Under the pieces are notes generated by a model. That model made no database searches and was not told the origin of the DNA. It was given only the letters and a program-made list of their open reading frames with translations. Positions 28,401-36,777 of a DNA stretch of 54,378 bases are shown here, one piece after another. Source of the DNA: Pirellulales bacterium. Its GTDB lineage: Bacteria; Planctomycetota; Planctomycetia; Pirellulales; JADZDJ01. The DNA lies in the NCBI GenBank assembly GCA_020851115.1, contig JADZDJ010000160.1:1-54378 (forward strand), given 5' to 3'. The position numbers and the translations under genes are program-made. Numbering within the stretch: the stretch's first letter is position 1; each line of letters opens with the position of its first letter.

Positions 28401-28937
28401 TTCCCCGAAACCAGCGGCTATCGGATGTTTCTGATCGAGTCGCCGCCGGCCAAAGCCAATCGAGTCGCTGCGGCACTCGAAACCAACCTGGGAGACTATG
28501 GGTTCGATACGCAGGCGACTGCCGCGCGACTGGCCGACCTGTTTGCCGTGCAGAACGCCTACCTGGCCATGTTTCGTTCGCTGGGCGGCCTGGGCCTGCT
28601 GCTGGGCACTTTTGGATTAGCGACTGTGCAGCTTCGTAACGTCGTCGAGCGTCGCGGCGAGCTGGCCTTGCTGCGAGCCGCTGGATTTCGTCGGAGTCGT
28701 CTCGTTCAAATGGTGATGCTGGAAAACGCCTGGCTGCTTATGGGCGGGCTGGCTAGCGGCGTAATTGCCGCGCTCGTCGCGCTGCTGCCCCATCTGTTCG
28801 CTGGCAATGCGACCATTCCATGGCCGAGCCTGGCGGCGACGCTGTTCACGGTGTTGATCGTTGGCGTGCTGGCCGGCTTGCTGGCCGTGCGGGCTGTCCT
28901 GAAATCGCCTCTTCTACCGGCGCTCCGGAACAAATAG
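25404..28937 (+). CDS. Large FtsX-type ABC transporter permease
   Basis: An 1177-residue membrane protein. An N-terminal helix (VALGVMAATAVLTGALVVGD) is followed by a large extracytoplasmic domain (residues about 50-550). A core of four helices comes next (FAGLFLAFSFFIIIAALMLI onward, with RAAELGIVLAVGWRRS as the FtsX cytoplasmic loop), then three further helices (about 700-810), a second periplasmic domain, and a C-terminal FtsX unit (LGLLLGTFGLATVQLRNVVE, RRGELALLRAAGFRRS, two more helices). The two FtsX units suggest that a fused or duplicated permease serves as the full membrane part for the adjacent ATPase. The substrate is unknown; lipoprotein or lipid extraction is plausible from the family. 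Confidence 0.88.
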   Translation: MLRFAIRSLAYHWRTNLAVALGVMAATAVLTGALVVGDSVRGSLRHLIVDRLGRIDSVLVAPRFFRTELADEIAFSPGFQNDFTAALPAIVLQGTLAKPDGSDHQHAGSVSVLGVGAEFWKFGRGGPQQPPKTGEIVLNQPLADELQVRPGDQVMLRLPQAADVPADSPLGRKSETIRSQRFTVSEIISAAGLGGFGLRPSQQAPLNAFTTVESLQRMVEVHGRVNAVIVASRSASEAVSINAELLLQAALHPTLADYGLSIRKTERGYFNLTTDRMVLEPAVEQAAMNAFGALGAQPAYTYLANLIRIPNSNWKVPYSTIAAVNFTTDPPLGPFVDLQSKPIAPLEVDEIVLNSWVAGDLLAQGAKLQPGDSIELTYFEPESTHGKVVESSHIFRLKDIVNLVGPADDRSFTPEVKGVTDEESIADWNPPFPYDSARVRSLPPHDEDDKYWKKYRATPKGFISLKQGRKLWGSRFGNTTSIRIPDVEISLRNRSSAASSETTTSKSENNGSVTPESLAKLLEQKLSPASVGFEFIPIKRFGLKAAAGTTPFAGLFLAFSFFIIIAALMLILLLFKLGVDSRAAELGIVLAVGWRRSAARWTYLLEGAVVAKVGALAGVVLGVGYAWLMLAGLKTWWLGAITAPFLGLYVAPTTLIIGYLSGLFVSLATIAWSLRQLGKVTVRRLLAGESLESRSWSSCRSAWPRWFAIFALFVAVACGLGATRFANESQSLLFLGSGALVLTAILVTIWNMLRFDQDSSLIGVCPPLVRLAIRNSSRFPMRSTLTIGLTATACFLIASLSAFQLAPSSTGPKFNSGDGGLALIAQSDQPIYQNMNNSKGRDELGFSQTTQDLFSSLEAGARIDRLKIFSLRVQRGDEASCLNLFQSRQPRILGLPEEFIERGGFAWAATLSSHAIAEASHPDQIPWRLLLENRDPDVIPVVIDQNTALYSLHLYGGVGQIFEIDLPRDGTLKLQVVGLLKNSIFQGDLLMSERNFLQVFPETSGYRMFLIESPPAKANRVAAALETNLGDYGFDTQATAARLADLFAVQNAYLAMFRSLGGLGLLLGTFGLATVQLRNVVERRGELALLRAAGFRRSRLVQMVMLENAWLLMGGLASGVIAALVALLPHLFAGNATIPWPSLAATLFTVLIVGVLAGLLAVRAVLKSPLLPALRNK

Positions 28938-28995
28938 GGGCCGATCGAAACGCATTTGTCGAAAAAACGCACATCGGATCCCATGGCGTCGTCGG

Positions 28996-30285
28996 CTACC
29001 AGCGGCCTTCAAGACCAACGTTGATGCCGTGCAGTATCACGTCGCCGTTGGTCGCAATGGCGCGACCTGCGTTCGTTCCGAGGTTGAAATCCAATTGATC
29101 CGCCGCCAAGGCAACTTGGTCGATCCAAATCACGTTGTAGCCGCAGCGTGCAGCCCAGACCTGGTTCATGCGGAATCCGATCGACAGATTTAGATCGCCG
29201 ACAAAGGCCACGCAGCTTTGATAGCTGGTAATATTTCGCTGAATCGTCGAGCCATCGCCGCTGGTTAAAAATTGAGATTGGTTTGCGTCGTTGCCGAAAA
29301 TGCCGGCCTTACCGGTGAATTCCCAAAAGAATTTGTTGCGACATTCTCGCCAGCGGCCGCCGAGCTGGGCACCGAATAGATTGTTCTCGCTGTGAGTGTT
29401 GTAGGCGTCACGGCCGATATCGTAGACGCTCAGGCCATAGTTTTCGCTCAATCGTACGAAGCGAAATCCTCCCAACAGCGACAAGTTGTTCCAATATCGC
29501 AAATAGTTGATTTCCACATTATGCAATTCACTGCTGTAATCGACGCTCGCAGCGCTGAAGTTGCTCCAGCCGGGAAGCTGCGGAAACTGGCCGGGAGTGG
29601 TCAACTGACCGGGACTGATGACGCTGCCGCTGCCGGTCATATCGATGGCACTGAAATACTGGCACTCCCAAGCGCTGGATTGGCTGGTGCGCAGACCGAT
29701 CAGGGTGCGCGGACCAATGCCGGTGTCGAAATCGGCACTGTGCGTATTAAAAACCGTACTTGTGGTTTGGCTCGACAACACGACCGGCTGGACCACGGAA
29801 TCGTTGTTGCGCCACAGGAAGATGGCCTCGGCCTCAACGTACCACCGCGGAAAGCAACCGTTACAGCAATTGCCGCAATCGCAATTGCCACAGTAATGCT
29901 GCCCGCATTGGCAACCCGCAACCGTGCCGCAATCGCCGTTGGGACAGCCAACTGCCGAATTGCCGACAAGCGGATCGGCCGTGATGTTTGAATTGGACGC
30001 GGTCGACGTCGAAGTTGACGCGCCGGTGTAATAAGATCGAGGCGCCTGCGGCGGTGTGGATAATGGCGATAGCGGCAACAGCGGCTGCGCCTCATCGCTT
30101 TGATCGGACGCGAAGACAACATCGCTATCGATCAATTGCGCGGCCGCATTGGATGACGCGAACACCATCGCATAAACGAGTACACACGCTCTGCAAATCT
30201 GCTCAAAATAGCGAGCCACCTTCACACCTCGAGCGATGAATTCATGGATTTTAGCGTGATAGCAACGCATGCACTTGTCGCGCAA
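28996..30285 (-). CDS. BBP7-type outer-membrane beta-barrel protein
   Basis: A 429-residue exported protein. The frame starts at ATG 30285, but GTG 30225 would place the signal peptide (FEQICRACVLVYAMVFASSN) directly at the N terminus. After a Ser/Thr-rich linker there is a Cys-rich segment (ten Cys between residues 114 and 144), then the planctomycete BBP7 barrel: CFPRWYVEAEAIFLWRNNDS, DFDTGIGPRTLIGLR, WRECRNKFFWEFTGKAGIFG, AFVGDLNLSIGFRMNQVWAA and a terminal aromatic GLEGRW. The role is unknown; it is assumed to be in the outer membrane from alternating hydrophobic strands and the C-terminal aromatic. It converges with the permease gene. Confidence 0.85.
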   Translation of the reverse strand: MRDKCMRCYHAKIHEFIARGVKVARYFEQICRACVLVYAMVFASSNAAAQLIDSDVVFASDQSDEAQPLLPLSPLSTPPQAPRSYYTGASTSTSTASNSNITADPLVGNSAVGCPNGDCGTVAGCQCGQHYCGNCDCGNCCNGCFPRWYVEAEAIFLWRNNDSVVQPVVLSSQTTSTVFNTHSADFDTGIGPRTLIGLRTSQSSAWECQYFSAIDMTGSGSVISPGQLTTPGQFPQLPGWSNFSAASVDYSSELHNVEINYLRYWNNLSLLGGFRFVRLSENYGLSVYDIGRDAYNTHSENNLFGAQLGGRWRECRNKFFWEFTGKAGIFGNDANQSQFLTSGDGSTIQRNITSYQSCVAFVGDLNLSIGFRMNQVWAARCGYNVIWIDQVALAADQLDFNLGTNAGRAIATNGDVILHGINVGLEGRW

Positions 30286-30816
30286 CGCCGCAGAGAACGG
30301 TTGTTGTTTAGGTTCGGTTCAACGATAAGACCAACTTGACCGGAAGAATTGGCATTTTTGGAATAGCTTGCCATCCAACGATCAGAGCCGATCTGAAAGG
30401 CGTTCATGAGTGGCGAAATTTTTCGCCGAACACCGCCGCGGTTCGATGCAATCGTGGATAGAGTTCCCAGTGACAAGCTGTGAGAAATCGATTCTCGGTG
30501 TGTGAACAAGAACCTTATTTCTCGCACGCAACTCCATACGCGATGGGTGAATGCTAGCGTCCCTCTCCGTTGCCGGATTCGACGGGTGACTTACAGACTG
30601 AAATTTCGCGTCACATCCGTTGGAGATCGCTTTCGACGTGGCCACGCTCAGCAAGCCGGGTGAATTTCCCAGATTGCTGGCTTCAATCGCAGCTTGACAT
30701 GGAAATTTTCCAGTGCCGCAGATCAGAATAGTCGCGATTGGCTGGCCGATCGCAACTGACAAGGCCATGCACGCCCGCGAAGCATGCATGGCCTTGAAGC
30801 GTTCATCGCGAATTGA
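30286..30816. other. Intergenic stretch with a strong hairpin, no gene seen
   Basis: About 530 bases between the BBP7 gene and the receiver-domain gene, both on the minus strand. An open frame (30382-30789, minus) has no recognisable pattern. The only clear element is the hairpin at 30761-30795, listed separately. Confidence 0.4.
30761..30795 (-). terminator. Probable terminator hairpin after the receiver-domain gene
   Basis: AAGGCCATGCA (30761-30771) and TGCATGGCCTT (30785-30795) form a perfect 11-base stem with a 13-base loop, 22 bases past the stop of the minus-strand receiver gene. No T-run follows, so it may act as a processing or rho-assisted end rather than a full intrinsic terminator. 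Confidence 0.5.
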
Positions 30817-31191
30817 TTAACCGGCAACGGTTGGAATGCATTCGCGCATCGTTTTGCGGAGCTGCTCAGTTGTGAACGGCATCGTTAAGTAGGTCGAGGC
30901 AGTCGGACAAGCCTTCTTCAATTCTTCGACCTTCTTCGTCTGCGGAGCCGTTACGATAATCGGCGTATGGTGGTTCAGCTTGCGGACGGCTTTCCCGAGT
31001 TCTTCGGCTTCATTGCCTTGAGAATTGTAGTCGGCAAAGACCACGTCGAACTGGCCCTTTTGCAGCAGTTCGACTGCTTGCTTGCGGTCGTTAGCTTCCG
31101 CAATGCCATTGACGCCAATCTCGTTCAACGATCGGGTAATGTTCTTGCGAGCTTCGTTCGAGCTGTTTGCAACCAGTGCTTTGATCTCCAT
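30817..31191 (-). CDS. Stand-alone response-regulator receiver domain, degenerate
   Basis: A 124-residue CheY-like protein with no output domain. The fold pattern is clear (IKALVANSSNEARKN, FDVVFADYNSQG, TPIIVTAPQTKK, YLTMPFTTEQL). The phosphoacceptor Asp54 and the switch Thr81 are present. The acidic pair that binds magnesium near the N terminus reads Ala8-Asn9, and the conserved Lys before Pro-Phe is Met104. It may therefore be a pseudo-receiver or use an atypical mechanism. A single gene with a hairpin just downstream; no histidine kinase is adjacent. Confidence 0.85.
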   Translation of the reverse strand: MEIKALVANSSNEARKNITRSLNEIGVNGIAEANDRKQAVELLQKGQFDVVFADYNSQGNEAEELGKAVRKLNHHTPIIVTAPQTKKVEELKKACPTASTYLTMPFTTEQLRKTMRECIPTVAG

Positions 31192-31609
31192 TGTGTTTCC
31201 CCTCTCTCGATTGAAAGCTTGCCGCAGAAAAATGTTCAGCGAGCCCCGGTTGGCGGCAAGGCAGCCGCGGCTTCTATTTCAGTCTAGGTTGACGTAACGA
31301 TGATTGCCTCAAGCGAAGGGCTGTGCGGGCGATAGCAGCTACAATGGCTGGCTTTGACCGCAAATTCGTCACGATCGGACAAATGGCGTAGGATCGAAGC
31401 AGACAGCGCGATAATACCAAATTTGACGACGTTCGCAGCAACGTCTTGAATATCAGTAGCCAACCAAATTCGGCCGAGCCGGTTTGATGGCGAATCGAAA
31501 AGCGGAAAGACAGCCAGCCGCTACACAACGGCTACCAGCGCAAGGCGCTTCGAGAGGATGAGCGTCACAGGCGGCAGAAGGAGCCGCCGCCGAAATGAGT
31601 ATCATTGGG
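31192..31609. other. Intergenic stretch, nothing recognised
   Basis: About 418 bases between the receiver gene start and the rpmA stop, both on the minus strand. No gene, tRNA or clear hairpin was found by eye. Confidence 0.4.
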
Positions 31610-31861
31610 TCAATTCGCTGCCGCGACGACGTTCACGCGTCGACCTTCTCGGTCAAATTTCACAACGCCATCAACTAGGGCAAAGAGCGTGAAGTCCTTG
31701 CCTTGGCCGACTCCTCGGCCAGGATGGAACGTGTTCCCCACTTGGCGAATAATAATATTGCCGGCAATAACCGTCTCGCCCGCGAATCGCTTTACGCCGC
31801 GGCGTTGACCGTTGGAGTCGCGACCATTGCGGCTGGAACCTTGACCTTTTTTATGTGCCAT
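31610..31861 (-). CDS. rpmA: 50S ribosomal protein L27
   Basis: An 83-residue protein beginning [20 protein letters not shown], with the basic N-terminal tail that reaches the peptidyl-transferase centre and the L27 core [39 protein letters not shown]. No N-terminal presequence for protease trimming (as in Firmicutes) is seen. The usual upstream partner rplU is not adjacent; a secreted hypothetical protein gene lies upstream instead. Confidence 0.97.
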   Translation of the reverse strand: MAHKKGQGSSRNGRDSNGQRRGVKRFAGETVIAGNIIIRQVGNTFHPGRGVGQGKDFTLFALVDGVVKFDREGRRVNVVAAAN

Positions 31862-32025
31862 GACCGATCAATTTACCACGAAGGAAACGGGAATCACGGG
31901 GCGGCGGCAACATGATGAATTCTGAACGGAAAATCGGTGCCAGTGAAGCCACCGCCGTTCATCCTTCATACATGCATTGTTCGTTTTCCGATTCCCGTCG
32001 TTGAAATCAGTTGAAACTACTATTT

Positions 32026-32997
32026 CTACCGGAAAATCCATTCGTGGTCAACCTTGCCAGGGATTCCTGAATAGAATTCTCGTTCGTTCACATCATAGGT
32101 GTCGCCTGGACGCCAAAAGTTCAATTTCAGAGTTTTTTGGGCAATTCGGCGGCCATAACCGGGCTGTTTGCCTTTTTGATAGGCACCAGGCGGATCGACG
32201 AAACGATAGGCGTTCGTCAGGCCTTTGACGTAGATCGAGAAAAAGTCGATTCGCGGGTCGATGTCGGTCCACATCGCAACGCCCCACACGCTTTTATCTT
32301 CGCCAGGCTTGCTGACTTCAATCGGTGTTTTGCTGATTTCGACACTGTCCAGTAGCCGACGATTGGGATCTTCGCGATGCTCGATGGCCGGGATCGCCAG
32401 CGGCAGCACGCGGTCGAGATAGGCCTTCTGATATTCTTGGCTTTCCAGGATGAACTGCGGAAAGAATCGCACGGGATAGTCGACCAACTCGTTTTCGTGC
32501 GTGTGGCCATCGTCTTTCGCGGCCGGTTGCAAGTGGCCGCCAAGATTTTTCACGCGGTAGATCAGGTACCAGACGGTTTTCTTTTCCATTTTGCCGTCAG
32601 CATCCGGCATTTCGACATCGATCATCCGCAGCGGCTTATAGATGAATTCCAAATACCACACGCTGCGGCGAAAGGGAATGTTTTGTGTGAGAGCTTTTAG
32701 AGTCGTGCTAGGCGATTGCGTGTCGGGTTTCCAATCGAGCTCCGAACCGGCCGATTGAATTTCGACAACGTCGTGCTGGGTAACGGTGTCGTTGGTGTCG
32801 ATTTTCGGTGCAATCGTGGTTTCCACGCCGGGGCCAAGTTTGCGATAGCCCTTGGGAATTGCCCGATTGGATTGCGGACCAGCGGCAAGCAAAGGATGAT
32901 CGGTCAACGCCAGCGACGCCGTCGCAAGTATGGCGACAATCGCCAAGCGGCGGCTACAGGCCCGTGGCCGAGTTGAACCGGATCGGAGATTTTTCAT
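32026..32997 (-). CDS. Conserved-type secreted protein of unknown function
   Basis: A 323-residue protein with a signal peptide (RRLAIVAILATASLALTDHP, cleavage near the LLAAG). The body has no enzyme motif I recognise. Notable features are SVWYLEFIYKPLRMIDVEMP, KKTVWYLIYRVKNLGG, and a C-terminal KTLKLNFWRPGDTYDVNERE that looks like a short domain shared by planctomycete secreted hypotheticals. A single His-rich spot (DGHTHENE) might bind metal. It is upstream of rpmA on the same strand, with a 164-base gap. Periplasmic location is inferred from the signal alone. Confidence 0.6.
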   Translation of the reverse strand: MKNLRSGSTRPRACSRRLAIVAILATASLALTDHPLLAAGPQSNRAIPKGYRKLGPGVETTIAPKIDTNDTVTQHDVVEIQSAGSELDWKPDTQSPSTTLKALTQNIPFRRSVWYLEFIYKPLRMIDVEMPDADGKMEKKTVWYLIYRVKNLGGHLQPAAKDDGHTHENELVDYPVRFFPQFILESQEYQKAYLDRVLPLAIPAIEHREDPNRRLLDSVEISKTPIEVSKPGEDKSVWGVAMWTDIDPRIDFFSIYVKGLTNAYRFVDPPGAYQKGKQPGYGRRIAQKTLKLNFWRPGDTYDVNEREFYSGIPGKVDHEWIFR

Positions 32998-33378
32998 GAT
33001 GATCGTGCAGATGGGGATAGCGATGAGAAAGTCTCAAAATCCTATTGTAATTGCCAGTTTGCGGCATGGTCAAACAAGGCGGCACGCCACTGTCCGCTCG
33101 ATTGCTAAAACGCGGTGCTGCCAGCATGCACCCATTCCCACTCGTAACCGCGTAGAATCGTGGCTCGTCATGCTCGTCGCCTAGGCATGTTGCGGAATAG
33201 CAACACTAGATTCTACCACTTTTCTACAGCGGAGTCTCGCTCGCAAGTTCAATTGGCGCAGTAGTTTCGGCATTGCGATCCAACCTCGCCCTGTTTTTCT
33301 GCCCGCTCTTTGGCATCGAACTCGCAATTCGTGCGGGAACCTGATCCATTTTCCAATTACCCGCGAGCTGGGCGACCT
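32998..33378. other. Divergent intergenic region, no gene seen
   Basis: About 380 bases between two divergently transcribed secreted-protein genes. It should hold both promoters. No specific motif or RNA element was recognised. Confidence 0.4.
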
Positions 33379-34209
33379 ATGGCTTTTCGTAATCTGGGCC
33401 TGATTGTTCTGCTACTCATTGGTCACACCGCCGGTACCGTTGCGAAATCTGCCTCACCGCCGACGACCAGCGCTCGCTGGCATCGCTGCTGCACAAAAAA
33501 CTTCCTGACCTACTCAACGGATGCCTTGTTGGCGCAGCAATTGGCCAGGAATTGCGAATCAAAACGCGATGAGTTGGCAAAGAGGTGGCTTGGCGAAGCG
33601 GAGTCCAATTCATCTTGGAGCAATTGCAGATGCTGTGTCGTCGTTCATCCGACGGCCGCCGCCTATGCCGCGGCCGTTGGCCACAGCGGCGAGTCATCGA
33701 GCGGCTGCTCGACGGTTCGCGTCAGCGGAGGCCGACTCGTCTGCCGACGAATTGATCTCCGAGCCGACTGTACCGATCCATTGACTGCTGCACTGCCGCA
33801 CGAATTGACCCACATTGTGCTGGCGGATAAGTTTCTCGATCGGTCGCTACCACGCTGGGCGGATGAAGGGATGGCGATTCTTGCTGATCCTCCTCAAACT
33901 CAAAGCGGACACCGGCGTGACGCCCAATCTGCAATGCTCAGTGCTTCGAGTTTCTCGGTCGACGACTTACTGCAGATGACCGAATATCCCCCACCTACCC
34001 GTCAAACGGCGTTCTACGGCCAAAGTGCTGCGCTGGCGAGATTCCTCGTCGATCGCGGCGGGCATAAGAAACTGGTGGATTTTGTCGATCTCTCGATGGC
34101 GGAGGGCAGCGACCGCGCTTTGTCTGCAATCTATCACATCAGTAACACCGCCGAACTCGATCAACTCTGGCGCCGCGCCACCGTAGAGTCATTCGTCGCC
34201 CAGAATTGA
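33379..34209 (+). CDS. Secreted gluzincin-type zinc metallopeptidase
   Basis: ATG 33379 (MAFRNLGLIVLLLIGHTAG) gives a good signal peptide; the frame is open further upstream. The product is 276 residues. ALPHELTHIVLADKF contains the HExxH zinc motif and LPRWADEGMAILAD supplies the downstream Glu, the arrangement of MA-clan peptidases (similar to the peptidase_MA_2/DUF1570 type). The C-terminal region (AALARFLVDRGGHKKLVDFV) also fits that group. It is probably periplasmic. The target is unknown. It converges on glgB, with about 200 bases between the stops. Confidence 0.82.
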   Translation: MAFRNLGLIVLLLIGHTAGTVAKSASPPTTSARWHRCCTKNFLTYSTDALLAQQLARNCESKRDELAKRWLGEAESNSSWSNCRCCVVVHPTAAAYAAAVGHSGESSSGCSTVRVSGGRLVCRRIDLRADCTDPLTAALPHELTHIVLADKFLDRSLPRWADEGMAILADPPQTQSGHRRDAQSAMLSASSFSVDDLLQMTEYPPPTRQTAFYGQSAALARFLVDRGGHKKLVDFVDLSMAEGSDRALSAIYHISNTAELDQLWRRATVESFVAQN

Positions 34210-34407
34210 CTTTCATCGTCTGCTTTGGTGGCAGCTTCTTGGCGTGGGGCAACCTGCAAACGGAAGTGAAGTGCCCGAACTCGAGCAAAATATTCCCGCT
34301 GCTGGCGGAACCACGGAGCCAGCAGGCTGCGATGCCGCCCTCCTCGATGATATCGTCCGCATCTCACCCATCAATGATTCCAAGCAAGCCATTCGCCCGG
34401 AGTTGTC

Positions 34408-36717
34408 CTACCGCCGCGGTTTAAGCACGATAGTAGCCAGCGGCGGCAGTGTCACTTCGATCGAGTGCGGGCGGCCGTGGGCCATCGTGTCGGTGGCCAT
34501 AATGCCGGGGCCGTTACCCATGTTGCTGCCGCCGTAGTATTGCGAATCGGAGTTCAGAATCTCCTCGTACCAACATCGCTCGGGCACGCCAAGTAGATAA
34601 CCTTCGCGGGGCACTGGCGTGAAGTTGCAGGCGACGACGACGAAATCTTGTGGGTTTTTCGCGCGGCGAACGTAGGCCAGCACGCTACTCTGCCAGTTGT
34701 GACAATCGATCCACTCGAAGCCGGTGTACTCGAAATCCACCTCATGCAGCGCCGGTTCGCGACGGATGGTTCGGTTCAAATCGGCAACCAGCTTTTTGAC
34801 TCCCTGATGCGTTTCCCATTGCAGCAGGTGCCATTGCAGGCTTTCATCGTAATTCCATTCGTTCCACTGGCCGAAATCGCTTCCCATGAAGATCAATTTC
34901 TTGCCCGGATGCGTCCACATATAACTGTACAGCAGTCGCAAGTTGGCAAACTTCTGCCAGAGGTCGCCGGGCATTTGATCGAGCAGCGAATGCTTGCCGT
35001 GTACTACTTCGTCGTGCGACAGTGGTAGCACAAAGTTTTCGTGGAAGGCATAGATCAACGAAAACGTCAACTCGTCGTGATGATAGGTGCGGTGAATCGG
35101 ATCCTTGCGAAAATATCGCAGTGTGTCGTTCATCCACCCCATGTTCCACTTTAAGCTGAAACCCAGGCCACCGACGTAGGTTGGCCGTGACACGCTGGGC
35201 CAGGCGGTCGATTCTTCGGCGATCGTCAACACACCGGGGTGCTGCAAATGCGATTGAATGTTGAATTCCTTGAGGAATGAAATGGCCTGCAAATTCTCGC
35301 GTCCGCCGTATTCGTTGGGAATCCATTGTCCCTGTTCGCGGCTGTAATCGAGATACAACAGCGATGCAACCGCGTCCACGCGCAGGCCGTCGATATGATA
35401 CTTATCCAGCCAAAATAGCGCGTTGCTGATGAGGAAGTTCCGCACTTCGTTGCGGCCGTAGTTGAAAATGAGCGTGCCCCAGTCGGGATGTTCCCCTTTG
35501 CGCGGGTCTTCGTGCTCGTAGAGTGCAGTGCCGTCGAATCTCCGCAAGCCGTGATCGTCGCGCGGGAAATGAGCGGGAACCCAGTCGATCACCACGCCGA
35601 TGCCATTTTTGTGGCAATGATCGACGAAATACATGAAATCTTGCGGCGAGCCGTAGCGGCTGGTGGCGGCATAGTAGCCGACCGTTTGATAGCCCCAACT
35701 TCCCGAAAACGGATGCTCGCTCACCGGCAGCAGCGAAATGTGCGTGTAGCCCATTTCAACGCAATACTCGGCCAATTGGTGCGCAAGATCGCGATAGCTG
35801 AGCCAGCGCGTCGGATCGTCGCCCGGTCGCCGCCAACTGCCGAGGTGAACTTCATAAAACGACAGCGCTTTGTCCAGCGCCTGACGGCCCTGGCGTTCCG
35901 TCATCCACGCTTGATCTTGCCATTGATAACTTTCCAGATCGACCACTTTCGAGGCCGTCCGCGGCGGAACTTCGGCGGCAAAACCAAAGGGGTCGGATTT
36001 TTCGATCTCCGCGCCGTGCGACTGGCGCACTCGAAACTTGTAGAGCGCTCCTTCCCGAAGTTCGGGGACGAACAGCTCCCAAATGCCGCTGGGAATATGC
36101 TTTCGCATCGGATGGCGTCGACCGTCCCAGGCGTTGAAATCGCCGACGATTGCGATGCCCTGTGCATTTGGCGCCCAAACGGCGAAATTCACGCCTTCGA
36201 TGCCGCCGACCGTGCGACGATGAGCCCCTAGCTTGCGATAGCTCTGCCAATGGTTGCCTTCGCCGAGCAAATGCAAGTCGTATTCGGTGAGCAGCGGCGG
36301 AAAGGCGTAAGGATCGTGCATCGTGAATTGTTCGCCGCGCTGATCGACTACTTTCAGCAGATAATCGCTGGATGTTTTATTTTCTTCAGCCGGACAAATG
36401 GCTTCATACAAGCCGGCGGGATGAATTCGCCGCATCGGACGCGATTGGACGACCCCGCCATGCTTGGGATGCAGCACCCAAGCCTGTTGCGAGTGCGGCA
36501 AATAGGCTCGCACGGCGACCGCCGGTCGTCCGGCATTTTCGACCGTGTGCGGCCCAAGGATTTCAAAAGGGTTTTCGTGGCGGCCTTCCAACAAGGCGCT
36601 GACTTTCTCCAGTTCAACCGTAGTGCGCACTTCCGTGTCCTCCAAATTGCGTCCGACAGCAGGTCGATTTTGCCGTGCTTGCTGGCGATTCGCTAGGTGT
36701 GAAATGACAAATTGCAC
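34408..36717 (-). CDS. glgB: 1,4-alpha-glucan branching enzyme GlgB
   Basis: A GH13 enzyme that introduces alpha-1,6 branches into glycogen. N-terminal CBM48-type modules (HENPFEILGPH, FAVWAPNAQGIAIVGDFNAW) precede the catalytic barrel with DGLRVDAVASLLYLDY (nucleophile Asp), LTIAEESTAWPSVSRP (acid/base Glu) and LPLSHDEVVHGKHSLL (transition-state Asp). The C-terminal beta domain ends PLATIVLKPRR. No ATG fits the start: the full 769-residue frame begins with GTG, and TTG 36645 or GTG 36630 would give about 740-745 residues, closer to the family length. No other glycogen gene is adjacent. Confidence 0.95.
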   Translation of the reverse strand: MQFVISHLANRQQARQNRPAVGRNLEDTEVRTTVELEKVSALLEGRHENPFEILGPHTVENAGRPAVAVRAYLPHSQQAWVLHPKHGGVVQSRPMRRIHPAGLYEAICPAEENKTSSDYLLKVVDQRGEQFTMHDPYAFPPLLTEYDLHLLGEGNHWQSYRKLGAHRRTVGGIEGVNFAVWAPNAQGIAIVGDFNAWDGRRHPMRKHIPSGIWELFVPELREGALYKFRVRQSHGAEIEKSDPFGFAAEVPPRTASKVVDLESYQWQDQAWMTERQGRQALDKALSFYEVHLGSWRRPGDDPTRWLSYRDLAHQLAEYCVEMGYTHISLLPVSEHPFSGSWGYQTVGYYAATSRYGSPQDFMYFVDHCHKNGIGVVIDWVPAHFPRDDHGLRRFDGTALYEHEDPRKGEHPDWGTLIFNYGRNEVRNFLISNALFWLDKYHIDGLRVDAVASLLYLDYSREQGQWIPNEYGGRENLQAISFLKEFNIQSHLQHPGVLTIAEESTAWPSVSRPTYVGGLGFSLKWNMGWMNDTLRYFRKDPIHRTYHHDELTFSLIYAFHENFVLPLSHDEVVHGKHSLLDQMPGDLWQKFANLRLLYSYMWTHPGKKLIFMGSDFGQWNEWNYDESLQWHLLQWETHQGVKKLVADLNRTIRREPALHEVDFEYTGFEWIDCHNWQSSVLAYVRRAKNPQDFVVVACNFTPVPREGYLLGVPERCWYEEILNSDSQYYGGSNMGNGPGIMATDTMAHGRPHSIEVTLPPLATIVLKPRR

Positions 36718-36777
36718 AAAATGCGTGGAATTTAATGGCGGAGTTCTGATGCATTGGTATTCGGCGGTCTGACCCGA

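Noticed and set aside
33310-33378. Longer N terminus for the metallopeptidase
   Set aside because: The first 23 residues are hydrophilic and would push the signal peptide inward; ATG 33379 gives a normal signal peptide.
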